The position numbers were made by a program, and so were the translations under genes. From Saccopteryx bilineata (Eukaryota > Chordata > Mammalia > Chiroptera > Emballonuridae): 64,000 nt of DNA. Below the pieces are notes generated by a model. That model searched no databases. It was given only the letters and a program-made list of their open reading frames with translations, and was not told where the DNA came from. The DNA is taken from NCBI RefSeq assembly GCF_036850765.1, contig NC_089493.1, forward strand, positions 191,151,640 through 191,215,639, given 5' to 3'. This document shows positions 32,240-43,360 of this stretch, piece after piece; positions within the stretch are counted from its first letter, which is position 1, and each line of letters begins with the position of its first letter.

Positions 32240-33655
32240 AATCTCATTGATGTCTTTACCCTTCTTCTGAACAATGATGGTTTTACAATCTTTGGACTCT
32301 GGTGACCTCCTTCCCAACCTACATGCTGTGATTCATTATTTTAGTTCTATCTTGTTATTTTTTTTTTAGTTCGTTTACATTTAATATACCATATTTTTTG
32401 CTTCATAAGACACACTTCCCCCCCCCCCCTGAAAAGTGGAGGGGAAAATGCCTGTGTGTCTTATGGAGTGAAAAATACAGTATTTTATTAAATATGTATT
32501 TTAATAGACCATTTGATTCAGATTTTTTTTTCTCTTATTTTCCTCCTTAAAACTCTAGGTGTGTCTTATGGTCAGGTGTGTCTTATAGAGAGAAAAATAT
32601 GGTACTTACCTATATAGTTGAATTTAACTCCACCACCTTTCTATTTTTCTCCTTGTCATTTCTCTGCTGTCTTCTTTTATTTCTTATGTCCTGTCCTTTG
32701 TGGTAATTAAACAAATCCTATTATTATTCTATTTTTTTTCCCCCTTACACTAGCTTTTTGTTTAACATTCCTGAATTATTTGTCTGTGGTTACCCTACAA
32801 ATTTTAATCCACATCCTTAGCTGTGAATTAAAACTTGGCAGTTTATTTTTTAAGTTAAGACTTTTACGATTTCCTGAACAATGCAAGAATTTTACAATAG
32901 TTACACTCCATCCCCCCTTACGGGCTTTCTGGGCTATTGTGGTTAAACATTTGACTTCTACATATGTCATAAGTCCCATGAGGCATTATTAACATTGTCA
33001 TTTTAAACTGTCAACTTTTCTTAAATATTAACCCAAGTATTTCCTTCCTAGTGTTCTTCATGCTTCCTTACATGTGTTCTGGTTGGATTCCTTTTCCTTC
33101 AGTCTGAAGAACTTTATTTAGTAGATCTTCCAGTGCCTGTCTGATAGCATTAAATCTATTGCTGATTTTTAGCTTCCACCAATCTGAAAATGTCTTTCTT
33201 TTGTTTCAATTCTTTGCAGGGCTTTTTTCTGCTGTGTATATAATACTAGAGTGGCAGTTTTGTCATTTCTTTACATTTTTGCCTTTTATGGTTCTCTAGA
33301 GTTCATCTGTTTTTGTTGACAGTCGGGTGACAGATGGTTTAGTGTTTCTTTGAAGATAATTTGTCTTTTTTTTTTCTCTGTGACTGCTTTTGAGAATTTC
33401 TCATTGTTTTTGGTTTTCAATAGTTTGACTGTGAAAGATGTAGGTATGGTTTTCTTTATGTTTTTCCTTTGGGGGGGGGGTCACAGGGCTTCCTGAATCC
33501 ATGAGTTGGTTTTTTTCATGAATTTTGAAAAGCCTTGACTATTATCTTTTCAAATATTGCTTCTGTCCAATGTCTCTCCTTGCTTCTGCGACTCCAATTG
33601 TGTGTATGTTAGACCTTTGGCAATGACCCACATATGCTTATTATACTCTGTTGTT
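32240..33655 (+). repeat. Old L1 LINE 3' region
   Basis: AT-rich, with blocks typical of old mammalian L1 3' untranslated sequence, such as 'tttatttagtagatcttcca', 'ctgcttttgagaatttctca' and 'gtgaaagatgtaggtatggt'. No ORF2 remains open. It is interrupted by the TA-flanked element at 32389 and by the SINE at 33656. Orientation is my best reading. Confidence 0.6.
32389..32602. mobile_element. Small TA-flanked inverted-repeat element (Tc1/mariner-like?)
   Basis: The ends CCATATTTTTTGCTTCATAA and TATAGAGAGAAAAATATGG are imperfect inverted repeats. Both ends carry the word 'ataagacacac' or its complement, and TA flanks each side. The word 'gtgtcttatgg' recurs inside. The 214-bp size and TA target fit a non-autonomous Tc1/mariner-type element. 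The superfamily call rests on the TA only. Confidence 0.6.
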
Positions 33656-34006
33656 ATTGTTGTTTTTAGTGATAAAGAGAGAAGAAGAGAGGGAGACAGA
33701 CAGACAGGAAGGGAGATGAGAAGTATCAGTTCTTTGTTGTGGTACCTTAGTTGTTCATTGATTGCTTTTTTATACCGCCTTGGTGGGGGTAGGAGGTCCA
33801 GCCAAAGCAGTATCCCCTTGCTCAAGCCAGTGATCTTGGGCTCAAGCCAGCAACCCTGGGGTCAGTCTATGACCCCATGCTCAAGCTGGCCACCCCACAC
33901 TCAAGTTGGTGAGCCTGCACTCAAGCCTGCGACCTCGGGGTTTCAAACCTGAGTCCTCTGCATCCCAGGCCGACACTCTATCCACTGTGCCGCTGCCTGG
34001 TCAGGC
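33656..34006 (-). mobile_element. tRNA-headed bat SINE with tandem 'ctcaagc' body (reverse)
   Basis: On the minus strand it starts gcctgaccaggcagcggcac, with a B box 'ggtttgaaaccc'. The body repeats 'gctcaag..ggg' motifs and ends in a GA-rich and A-rich tail. A perfect 14-bp target duplication TATACTCTGTTGTT lies at 33642-33655 and 34007-34020. It is the same family as 53381-53719 and split an L1. Confidence 0.9.
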
Positions 34007-34020
34007 TATACTCTGTTGTT

Positions 34021-34400
34021 TTATAATGTTTCTTTTGTTTCTCTGTCTATTTTTAGTTTGACTGTTACTTATTGTTCTGTCTTTAAATTCCTGATTCCAT
34101 CATCTATTACCTCTTGTCTGCTGTTAAACCTATTCAGTAAGTAGATACTCTTTAACTGATTCTACGTAACTGTTGAAAGATGATGGATTTGAGAAGGCTA
34201 CCTACTTCCGTCCATTTCCTTGATCATTTCCTCTACCTTTTTTTTTTTTTTTTTTTTTTTAACCATAGTAATCAGTTCACATCCTTGTCTCATGACTACA
34301 ATATCTGGATCATCTGTGGATCTGTTTGCGTTGTTTGCTTATCTTCCTCTTCCTGCCTCCTCACACGCGTCATCATTTTGACCGCATGATGGCATGTGTA
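34021..34400 (+). repeat. L1 LINE, continuation after the SINE
   Basis: AT-rich sequence continues the L1 at 32240-33655, with 'tcttttgtttctctgtctat' and 'ctgattccatcatctattac'. A T-run of about 23 lies at about 34238-34260. Confidence 0.55.
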
Positions 34401-35099
34401 CTAAAGAACTGTGAGGGACTCAGCACCAGAGAGGTTCCCCTTGTCCTCTGTTACGGGGATGGGGTAAAGAGCTGATGAACCCCTGTCTAGTCAGGCATTG
34501 AGATGAGGTGTTGACGGGGTTCAGATCTTAGCAGACTGAGTCCCCCACCTCTGGCTTGTCCCTTGACCTTGCACGTGGTCCTCCCAGGCTGTTGAGTGAG
34601 AGCCCCCTGCTCTCGGTCTTTTCTTCCCTGAACAGGGAAGACATCAGGCAGTCACATCAGGCCTTTCCCCGCGTGTGGAACCCCCCAGCAGGAGATGATG
34701 AGAAACTGTATTCTAACCTTTCAGCCCAGCGCCCAGGAGCTTCTGCCGCCTCAGAACTCGACAGTGCCCTCTGGGACAAGTTGGCCTCATATTTCTGACT
34801 CCTCTAGCGTTCATTTCATCCTGACAGCCCAAAGCTCTTGAGTTTCCATTTCTCCGAGTAGACATCTGGGCTTGGGCTACAGCCAAGCCGCAGCCCATGT
34901 CCAGAATCCCAAATGCCCCGAGGTAAGGGAGCTGCCAGTGCCATGGGCTAACGAGGGAGAGCCCTCCCTGTCCGGGAGAGGTCACTGCTCGTTTCCACGG
35001 CTCCTCGCTGTCTTCACAATTTATACTTTTGCAACTTCCTTTTCTTTATAATTGTTGCAGTTGCGGGAGTTGCCTGCCACGATGGACTTATTACCTCTT
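34401..35099. other. Intron, no feature recognised
   Basis: Between two L1-like stretches. No named repeat or exon. Confidence 0.35.
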
Positions 35100-36190
35100 A
35101 CCTGAAAAGCAGCACTTTATCTTGTTGTTTCCAAGTCAACAAACGCACCATTATTATTTTTCATTTACATAGTAGTTTTAGTTTAGATCTACCCTGACAT
35201 CAATCGCCTGTTTGCTGGGTATCCCTTTTTGAATCTCAGACCTTCTACACGGGTTCATTTTCCTGCAAGCTAAGCTACATCTTCTAGAACGTCCTTTGGT
35301 GAGGATCTGTTGGCACTAAACTCTTCGTGATTGTTTGCTGCAAAACGTCTGTGGTTTGATCTCCTTCTTGATATATAATTTCTCTGGACATACCGTTACC
35401 AGCAGTCCCATTGGCACAGTTGAAAGGATCATTCCACCATGTTCCGGCTTCCATGGTTACTGCGAGGAAGGCAGCTGTACGCCTGATTGCTGTTCATTTG
35501 TAGGCGACCTAACTTTCCTCTCTGAACTGCTCTCACTAGTTCTCTGTCCTCAACTGTGATGGTGGCCACGTCCTCAGGGACTGTCCTGTGTCATGAGTGG
35601 TGGCCCTGTGTCAACCCTTCTCACCCCATCCTTCCTGTCTTCTACTTTCCTCTCATTTTTTCCATTTTTGTCTTCCCAGCCTGCCTTCTGGGACATTTTT
35701 TTTTTTTAATATATCCACCTAGTTGTTTATAATTCTATCTTTAATCTATATCCTGTCTGTCCTTTAAATTATTCACACTAACCGTTGGGACTTAAAAAAA
35801 TTTTTTTAAACTCTATTTTTGTTTGTTTTTTTTATTTCTATAGGTTTTATAGGATTTTTTCTCACATCTGCTAAGACATTGGTAGAGTGTCCTATTACTT
35901 GTTCATCTCCTCGAGCCTCTTTTATTTCCTTAACCACGGAAACGTTGCCAGCTCGCGTTCTGTGTCTAATGGAAATTCTGACGTGGAAGCCTTGCGGATC
36001 TGACTGCTTTTCATCTTTTCCGCGGGTTCTCCCTCGCGGTGCCTGGTTTCCTCGTGCACTTTATATTTTTTGACAGCGAACGTTTCCTTGGGACTTTGAG
36101 AATTATTTGAGGGCTGAGTTACAGTTTCACTTCTCCAGAAAGGACGGTCTTTGCTTCTTCCAGTCACCTGGGGGTAACTTTCAATTCAAG
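35100..36190 (+). repeat. Degraded L1-like sequence
   Basis: AT-rich, with 'tctagaacgtcctttggtga', 'ttctctggacatac' and 'tttgtaggcgacctaacttt'-type blocks known from old L1 3' regions. Strongly diverged and ends unclear. Confidence 0.4.
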
Positions 36191-36284
36191 ACCATTTTAA
36201 TCTTTTATTTATTTATTTTTTTTTTAGTTTTTAGGTAAAGTAAAACTTTATTCAAAAAACTTATTGCAGAAGAGGAGGGGATTA

Positions 36285-36335
36285 CGATGATGGTGTTGAC
36301 GGTGTTGGTGATGATGATGATGATGATGATGCTAT
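36285..36335 (+). repeat. (GAT)n-type microsatellite
   Basis: About seven GAT units in a row near 36308-36330, flanked by degenerate GTT/GAT triplets. Confidence 0.8.
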
Positions 36336-36654
36336 GGTAACAGAATGAGGGAGACTACTGCCAGAGGAAGGACATGTCACTGTGAGATCTGCCAGCTTCC
36401 CCCAAATCAGCTTCCCCCAAATCCTCTTTTCTTCCTACAGAAGAGTGAACAAAGCGACTGTACACGGGACTTGGGGACGTAGATGAGCAGGGTGAGGTGG
36501 TGGGACGGTAGACCAGCAAGTGTCTTATCCCGAGGTCCTTCTGTTCTCGGGATGCGACATTAACAAGGGATTGTATGCGCTGGAGGGTGGGTCGCATCCA
36601 GAGGCCTGGGTGGGAAAGGGAGAGAAAGGTAACCAAGGTTTGGTGACAGAGACA

Positions 36655-36855
36655 TATTGTTCTTTTCGTTTTTATTGAACTTATTGGGGTGGCACCGGTT
36701 AATACAATTTTATAGGTTTTAAATGTACCCGTTTATTATACATCACCTGGATACTGTATCGTGTGTCCACCCCCCCCAGGTCAAGACTCCTCCCATCACC
36801 ATTTATCCTCCTCATGTCATCTTCTCCCTTCCCTATCCCCCCCAAGACCATTTTA
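36655..36855 (-). repeat. L1 3' end of bat type (reverse)
   Basis: 'Tttttattgaacttattggg', 'acatcacctggatactgtat' and 'catcaccatttatcc' match the 3' end of bat L1 as I recall it, read on the minus strand. The SINE at 36856 landed at its right edge. Confidence 0.6.
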
Positions 36856-37258
36856 TTTTTTATTTATTTATTTTTGGTATTTTTTCTGAAGCTGGAAATG
36901 GGGAGAGACAGTCAGACAGACTCCCGCATGCGCCCGACTGGGATCCACCCGGCACGCCCACCAGGGGCGACGCTCTGCCCACCAAGGGGTGATGCTCGGC
37001 CCCTCCGGGGCGTCGCTCTGTCGCGACCAGAGCCACTCTAGCGCCTGGGGCAGAGGCCAAGGAGCCATCCCCAGCGCCCGGGCCATCTTTGCTCCAATGG
37101 AGCCTTGGCTGCGGGAGGGGAAGAGAGAGACAGAGAGGAAGGAGGGGGGTGGGGTGGAGAAGCAGATGGGCGCTTCTCCTGTGTGCCCTGGCCAGGAATC
37201 AAACCTGGACTCCTGCACGCCAGGCCGACGCTCTACCACTGAGCCAACAGGCCAGGGC
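36856..37258 (-). mobile_element. Long tRNA-headed bat SINE, full length (reverse)
   Basis: Flanked by a perfect 15-bp duplication CCCAAGACCATTTTA at 36841-36855 and 37259-37273. Read on the minus strand it begins with the tRNA-like head ('ggccctggcctgttggctca', B box near 37200). It continues with 'cctcccgcagccaaggctcc' and ends 'ccatttccagcttcagaaaa'. Two to three short internal repeats of 'gcccaccaggggcgacgctc' type lie at 36955-37020. Confidence 0.92.
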
Positions 37259-37273
37259 CCCAAGACCATTTTA

Positions 37274-38039
37274 AATCAGGTTTTCTAGTTGAGGTTCTTC
37301 ACAAACCCAAGTGAGGGCTGGCTCGTGGGTATACATTCTCAAGGAAAATGAGTCCTCTTTCCTCCTCTCTCCACCCCCCAGCGTCAAAATCAGGACGGGC
37401 AGATTTTTCTGCGTTCATTTTTTTCTCACTTACCTTAATATTAAAGAGACAATTTCTTGTTCTTCTTTATATTAAAGGTGTGGCCCTTTGAGGTTCAAGT
37501 TTTATGTGGGAGAGCTCTCCCCACAGGGTAAGGCCTAGGTTGTAGCTCCTGGTTTCCAGGCAAGGATTTGCAGTTCACCTCAGGGGCTGAGAGTGGCCAG
37601 TGGGTGCAGAACTGATTCTGTTATAACACGTCATTGAAAAAGCAGGAGACCTGCTTCCAAACATACTGATGTTCTGGTCACCCCGGACTAAGCCACCCTG
37701 CTGCTCTCTTGATGAGAGATTCACCGGCAGCATGGGGACAAGGGCAGGAGGAGCCGGGCAGTGCTCTAGGAAATTCGTGGTCACTCTGAGGGACATAGGT
37801 CCCCCCCCCTTGGCTTCTGCACACCCAAAGGTCTTCACTCCAAGTCTATCAGAGCCAGGGACCCCGGCATCAAAACCTGTATTCAGTCTAATGGAAAGAA
37901 ATTTTACTTGGGCTGAAAAGTAGATGCCGTACATCAGGCTTTGGTTACTCTCTAGGCTATCATCCATCATTTCTAAGATGGAGTTTCTGGGTTCTTTTTA
38001 AAAGAAAGAGATTTTAGTCCCAGCTCCCAGCCTTTAACT
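37274..38039. other. Intron, no feature recognised
   Basis: Unique-looking intron. A C-run of nine lies at about 37801-37810. Confidence 0.4.
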
Positions 38040-38230
38040 CTGATGATGTTCTTGGCTAAAGTAATCTGGTCTGATTTAAAGATCTGCCATTCATGCAACT
38101 AATTGATAGAGCCGATGATCTATCTCTTAGCCGTGTGAAGAATGTTATTAAGGAAATCTGGGATAATGATAGCTGGCTCGCTGCTGATGAAAGCACTGAA
38201 CACTTGATTTAATTCCAGCATTTCCAAAAG
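38040..38230. promoter_or_regulatory. Candidate intronic enhancer segment
   Basis: The best-looking conserved-noncoding candidate in the window. It is repeat-free, AT-rich and dense in developmental-factor words: 'ccattcatgcaactaattga' at about 38087 (octamer-like plus homeodomain site), 'agccgatgatctatc', 'aatgttattaaggaaatctg' and 'acacttgatttaattcc'. Function is inferred only. Confidence 0.38.
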
Positions 38231-38257
38231 TGGGTTCTGTAAAACGTTAGGCCAGGA

Positions 38258-38620
38258 GCCTGGCCTGTGGTGGCACAGTCGAAAGAGTGCTGACTTGGAA
38301 CGTTGAGGTCACTGGTTCGAAACCCCGGGCTTGCCCGGTCAAGGCACATATGACAATCAACCAGTAAACAGCTGCAGGCGTCCCCAAACTACAGCCCGCG
38401 GGCCGCATGTGGCCCCCTGAGGCCATTTATCCGGCCCCCCGCCGCACTCCCGGAAGGGGCACCTCTTTCATTGGTGGTCAGTGAGAGGAGCACTGTATGT
38501 GGCGGCCCTCCAACGGTCTGAGGGACAGTGAACTGGCCCCCTGTGTAAAAAGTTTGGGGACCTCTGAGCTAGAGTGAAGCAACTACTTCTCATCCCCCTC
38601 CCCCTGCAATTAAAAAAAAA
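38258..38620 (+). mobile_element. tRNA-headed bat SINE, split by a hAT element
   Basis: 38258-38374 holds the head ('gcctggcctgtggtggcaca', B box 'ggttcgaaacc', 'tcaaggcacatatgacaatc'). 38567-38620 holds the pyrimidine and A-rich tail ('gaagcaactacttctcatcc'). The hAT at 38375-38566 sits between them. The same family is intact at 60775-60993. Confidence 0.82.
38375..38566. mobile_element. Non-autonomous hAT element, short form, nested in a SINE
   Basis: Inverse orientation to the copy at 1238. It starts CAGGCGTCCCCAAACTAC and ends GTTTGGGGACCTCTG. It has the short-form junction 'cactgtatgtggcggccctc'. Nesting dates it after the SINE insertion. No perfect 8-bp duplication is visible. Confidence 0.87.
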
Positions 38621-38779
38621 TCTGTTTGATTTGATGCTTTCACATCATAGCTGAAAATATTTGACCACAAAAATATCAGGAACATGGAACAGTGATCATT
38701 TGTTCTTTGGAGACAATTCACTTTTGTCACAGAAATGTGTATGCCGTCAGTGAATATTGAAGAGTTAAGTTATAGAGAT

Positions 38780-38940
38780 GCAAGTAACATTCATTCTGCA
38801 AATATTGTTGAATGCCCACTATGCCTACCACTGTGGGTATACGTTGATGAAGAAAACAGATGTGGTTTCTGCCTGGTGAAGCTTATAGGAGCATTAGGCT
38901 GTCCCGGGGAGCATTAAGGAAGAAATATCAAGTGGCTAGA
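38780..38940 (-). repeat. L2 LINE fragment (reverse)
   Basis: 'Caaatattgttgaatgccca', 'ctatgcctaccactgtgggt' and 'ctgcctggtgaagcttatag' match the reverse of the L2 3' end. Confidence 0.6.
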
Positions 38941-39284
38941 ACCCAGTTGGTCCTTAAGTTATTGGGCCATCGCCACAGAGCAGGTCCATGAGCTCAGAAG
39001 TTGCCTGGGCGTTTGGTGATTGCCTCTAGCCTAGAAGCGGCATAGGCTTCTGAGTTTTACTGCTCAAGAGAACCATAAGGAAGATGAAACACAAACATTC
39101 TTGGCCCTGGAACAGAAGAAAGAGTTTATCAAGGAAAGGAGGTTCAGGAAAGGCAGGTGAGCCAGTGAGTGGCCACCAAGGCTTACGGACTCTTGGATCA
39201 ACCTGAGGCGTCTTCCCAGAATCAGCCCTGTAATAGCGTCTGATTCATAGTCCGCGTCAAGTAAATATTAGCTGGAATGATGAA

Positions 39285-39410
39285 GCTATGGTGGCGGTGA
39301 TTACGATGTTGGGGATGATGGTGTGGGTGATGATGATGATGATGATGGCAATGGTGATGACAACAGTGATGACGATGATGTCGGTGGTGACGGCGAGAGT
39401 AGGATTAGTC
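39285..39410 (+). repeat. GATGRT triplet tract
   Basis: ATG/GTG/GAT triplets give open frames rich in Met and Val. An L2 3' end ('tcaagtaaatattagctgga') precedes it. Confidence 0.75.
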
Positions 39411-40337
39411 ATCGTCAACTCCTTCCTTTCACTTCATACTGGGTTCAGTTGGTCACCAAGATCTGTGAGTCTCCTTCTTAAAGACCTCTTGGACAACAAG
39501 CCTTCATCCTTCCCCTGCCGCCCCCTGATTTCATTTTCCTGCCTCTAACTTCCGTTCTTCCAGTCCATGCCCCACCCTGCACCATTGTAAACTTCCTACA
39601 GTTTAAGTCTGACCACAACTGTTCTTTTCCAAGCAGCCTCCAGAGTTGCCCCAAGGCTTCCACGGAAGGTGCTGGCTGGGTTAGCCTGGATTAAAGATGC
39701 TCTGTGGCCTCCCTCTCCCCCGCCCTCTCTCCTTCCTTCTCACCAGAGAGCCTCTGCCCAGCCACAGTCAGCCCGTGGCCCTAGTCACATCGTGCGCGTG
39801 AACACATCCATGCCTTTCTCATGCTCCTCTCCTTACTTCTCTTTCCTCCTTCTTGTCTTTTAGCAAGAACACAGGCTCATCCTTCAAGGTCAGCTCAAAG
39901 TCAGAGTCTCCTTGGGTTCTGGCTGATGTCTACCCTGGAATGATGATCATGGACGTCTGCCTGGCCTCCTGCAGTGTTTTCTGCATTGTCTGTTTGGCCT
40001 TCACAACACCCAGGGCTTTGTTACTATCTGTGTCCACCCTGGGAGGTACTGCTTGAGGCGGTATATACCACGTCGGGCTCACCGTGCGTGCCGGCCCCCT
40101 CACTGTGGGGAACACGAGAGAAACTTGGGTAGTCACATCAACACTGCAGAGCAAACGCACCCTCCTGGAGTGACAACCACGCAGACCAGATCCCTGTTCC
40201 TCGTGGGTTCTGTGCTGCCCACACTCGTTCTCCTGACGGTCCTGGGCCACGGCTTCAGTATTCGGGGGAATCTGAGGCCAGCCCTCCTTCTCTTTTCCAA
40301 ACAGTCTCACTTGTTCTCCCAGAGGGGTGTGGGTGGG
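39411..40337. other. Intron with a diverged L2-like stretch
   Basis: About 39840-40060 resembles L2 ('atccttcaaggtcagctcaa'). The rest is unassigned. Confidence 0.4.

Positions 40338-40338
<1 letters not shown>

Positions 40339-40368
<30 letters not shown>
40339..40368 (+). repeat. (TG)n microsatellite
   Basis: About 15 TG units. Confidence 0.9.
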
Positions 40369-40369
<1 letters not shown>

Positions 40370-40589
40370 GTGGTTGTGTGTCCATGTCCATAGTGCAGTC
40401 GGGGAGGGGCTGAAGGGAAAATCAGTCCTCTGCTCCATAGATCAAAGACACTGCATTTTCCCAGCCTTCAGGAAGTTATTAAAATTAGAACCATTTGTCA
40501 CAGGAGGGCTCAGTGCAGCGTCAGCCCAGGGAGGGACCAGGCTACATCTCTCGGCCCCGGAAAGGAAGGAATCCATTCATTCACACATT

Positions 40590-41060
40590 GATTTCCCTAA
40601 TATTTATTGAGAGTCTGCTGTGTACCAGGCACCATGCTGGGGGTGGGGGGGGGGGATACAGAGCCAAACAGAAAGGAGCAGGACGGAGTGCTTGTTTTCG
40701 TGGGATTTATGGTCTCCTCGTGGAGGCGGGGGCAGACAGCCATCAAGGAAGCAAGCCAGTGGTGAGGGCTACAAAGGAAATAAACAGGGGGGCTTGGGGG
40801 GCGGGGCGGGTGGAGAGCTGCAGCTTCAATAGCAGGAAGGGCCCAGACGTACAGATGTGCGGGGGAGGATGGAACGCCGCTCCAGGCCAGGCAGAGAGAG
40901 AGAGAGAGGTCAGAGGAGGAAAGGCAGCCGTGGCTGGGCAGCAACAGATGGGGGGAGAAAGTGGTTGAAGAGGCAGTCAAGAGGCGAGCAGGGCCACAGG
41001 AGTACAGTGGGAGGGAGGCCTCTAGCAGGTTTCCAGGAGGAATGACAAGTTCCCACGGAT
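40590..41060 (-). repeat. L2 LINE fragment (reverse)
   Basis: 'Atatttattgagagtctgct', 'gtgtaccaggcaccatgctg' and 'gagccaaacagaaaggagca' match the reverse L2 3' region. A G-run lies at about 40643-40654. Confidence 0.65.
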
Positions 41061-42429
41061 GCTTTTCAAAGCTTAGGGATGAGGACAGAACGGCAGAAAG
41101 GTAGGATGGACCAGAGAGACTGTCGGGAGCTGTCCAGGCAGAGCTGGTGCTGACAAGAAGCAGGGGCCAGCTCCCCCCTCGCTCTTCCCCTCCGCTGGGA
41201 ACCCAGCGGGCCCCGGGGGGCTGGCTCCCAGTGGATGACGTCATCCTCAACTCTGGGCTGCATGACATGCAGGGAACTCCTCCCAAGGGTGTGCTGAGGA
41301 CACACACCCAGCATCAGGCTGCCAGCCCGGTGCCTGAGGATGGAAGAAACTCAACCCCCTTGAGGACCTCCTGCGGCCAGACACTGGGTGGCACACCACA
41401 GGTACTTTCTGGATGATCCAGCAGCCCTGGGAGTGGCACCTGTGTTCTGCAGATGAACCCTAAAGTCTAGAACAGGGAAGGGTGCCTGAAAATCAGGACC
41501 ACACGTATGTCTCAGAACTCACGTGTGTCTCTGGTTCTCGTATATATGTTAATCATGTCCCTAAATAGAACTGTTTACTATGTCCCAGTCACATTGCAGA
41601 TATCTGTTCTCATAACTATTACATGAAGTAGAAGCTATTGTTGGTCCCATTTAACAGGTAAGAAGAACCGAGGCCCAGAAAAACTAAGTATGGATAACAT
41701 GCCCCAGGAAACACTGAGCCAGGATTTAAACCCATGCAGTCTGGTCCAAAATCGTGTCCTTTTTAGGACTACACGATGCCACCTCCCCTTTATTGTCTAT
41801 GAGCTAGAATAATAGGAAGCCCCCCACCCAACCCCAGCATACTACATGGGGGTGTTGTTTCCTGGTACAATTGTCATCTTGGGGTCTGGACAGCTTGAGG
41901 TACAGACACCTCATAGGAAGCCTGTCCAGTCTCGAGGGGAGGTCATTCCCAGGCACAATTCCTTACAAGGAAGGAGAGGGCCTCTGACAGGAAACAGGGG
42001 ATGAGCAGGTGGAGGGAGGGTGACTGTCTTGTTTAAGCCTCTCTCCCAGTACCTGAGATGGAGGCAGTGCTCAGCACACTTGATGGGTGAAGGTATGGAG
42101 AGATGAACCAGCCCAGAGCGCTAACCCTTCCCGGGAGGACGTCTGTGAGGGGATGTGGGGAACTGACTCAGTGTCCCGTACAGAGCAGGTGGGCAGTGCG
42201 GGCGGGCAGCATGAGGGCTCTTGCCCCGACACTCCAGGGTCTAGAATCAGTGTGACACTGTCGGACACTTGTGAGGGTATGTCCTGCCTAAAGGGAGCTT
42301 CAGCTGATTATTCAAAAGCCTGTGGGGGTATGGCCCTGAGTGGCCAGGCCTTCTGATCTTGGACAAGAACCCGGGCATACAGACGCCATGCAAAGTTATC
42401 TGGTATTTTAAAAACTGTGTGTCCCGAAG
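41061..42429. other. Intron with one MIR copy
   Basis: A reverse MIR with 'cgaggcccagaaaaactaag' and 'agccaggatttaaacccatg' lies at about 41570-41770. No exon or young element was seen. Confidence 0.5.
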
Positions 42430-42459
42430 AAAATATATCTAAGCACCAGCTAGATCGAG

Positions 42460-42526
42460 CCCCCCCCCCCGCCCCGGGCACTGGTTTTAGACTCCCCAGT
42501 CTAGACCCCCTCCCCAGTCTAGAATT
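42460..42526 (+). repeat. C-rich low-complexity stretch with a short direct repeat
   Basis: A C-run at about 42461-42474, then 'ccccagtctaga' repeated at about 42494 and 42512. Confidence 0.6.
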
Positions 42527-42599
42527 CTGGGCAGGGGGTGGGCCGGGATGGGCTCTGGGTTGGTGATCTAAGCAGGATAAGAGGGTCCCTCCCGGGCGC

Positions 42600-42725
42600 C
42601 TCCGTGAGAGGAAGTTGCGTTTTGCATGCCGGCTTATCCAGATTCAAGGTGTGATCGGCGTTCATCTTCCGTTTGTCATCTCAGGATTTTAGTTAAGTCT
42701 TGACTAATATTGCAGCCAAGCTCAG
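42600..42725. promoter_or_regulatory. Candidate regulatory segment
   Basis: Repeat-free, with 'gatttagttaagtcttgact'-like AT-rich words ('ttttagttaagtcttgacta' at about 42687) and 'ctaatattgcag'. It lies next to the CpG cluster at 42785. Weak evidence. Confidence 0.22.
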
Positions 42726-42784
42726 CCTTTCTGTAGAGGGATTAAAGGATGATCTTGCGAACAAAACCGGGCCAGGATGGTAAC

Positions 42785-42905
42785 AGGAGGGCCGTGACTC
42801 CGGAGGCCAGAGCCTCCCTCCACCGGGCGACCGACGGCCGACCGAGAGGCTGCGTCTCTCGAAGCCGCGAGCGTCCCAGAGACCGTGTTCAGGGCGGAGA
42901 GCCCA
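42785..42905. promoter_or_regulatory. Isolated intronic CpG cluster
   Basis: Many CpGs in about 110 bases ('accgggcgaccgacggccga', 'ctcgaagccgcgagcgtcc') in the middle of the intron, with no SINE or hAT sequence to explain them. It could be a small intragenic CpG island or alternative promoter. No initiator or exon was recognised. Confidence 0.3.
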
Positions 42906-43229
42906 GCTGCCCTTCCCCGAGTGGGATCCACCACCTATGGCCAGACTCTCAAGGGTGTGAGTTTTATTTTCTTAAGCAGGAGAGAACGTTTCTTTGCAGG
43001 CACGCTTCCCAGTTGGGAAATTCTTTTCATGTTTCGTTTCATCCTTCCTGTGGCTCTGCTTGTGTCTTTCTTGTGTTTGTCCTCCACTCCCCCCCCACCC
43101 TGTTCCTCTTCTCTCTCGTGCCCCCACCCCCACCTGCTTCCTCTGTGAGGAGGGGAGGAGAGGGTGCCCATCCTGTCTCCATCTGGGGTGGACTTTTAGT
43201 CCAGGCCTGTTGCCGACACCCGGCACCCA

Positions 43230-43360
43230 GCGATGGCACCAGGTATTTAATTAAATCGGGGATTCCCAGGGGGGTTGAGGAGCCGGCTGGCGGGGAACGG
43301 GCTCTATCTCCACATCTTACTTTGATAAGCATTGTAATTATCTCTCGTCGCTAGCTAGCG
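43230..43360. promoter_or_regulatory. Candidate regulatory segment
   Basis: AT-rich words 'ggtatttaattaaatcgggg' and 'gataagcattgtaattatct' in a repeat-free stretch. They contain homeodomain and GATA-type cores. Inference only. Confidence 0.25.

Noticed and set aside
32240..36190. Coding L1 ORF2
   Set aside because: No long frame with reverse-transcriptase motifs. The sequence resembles degraded 3' untranslated L1.
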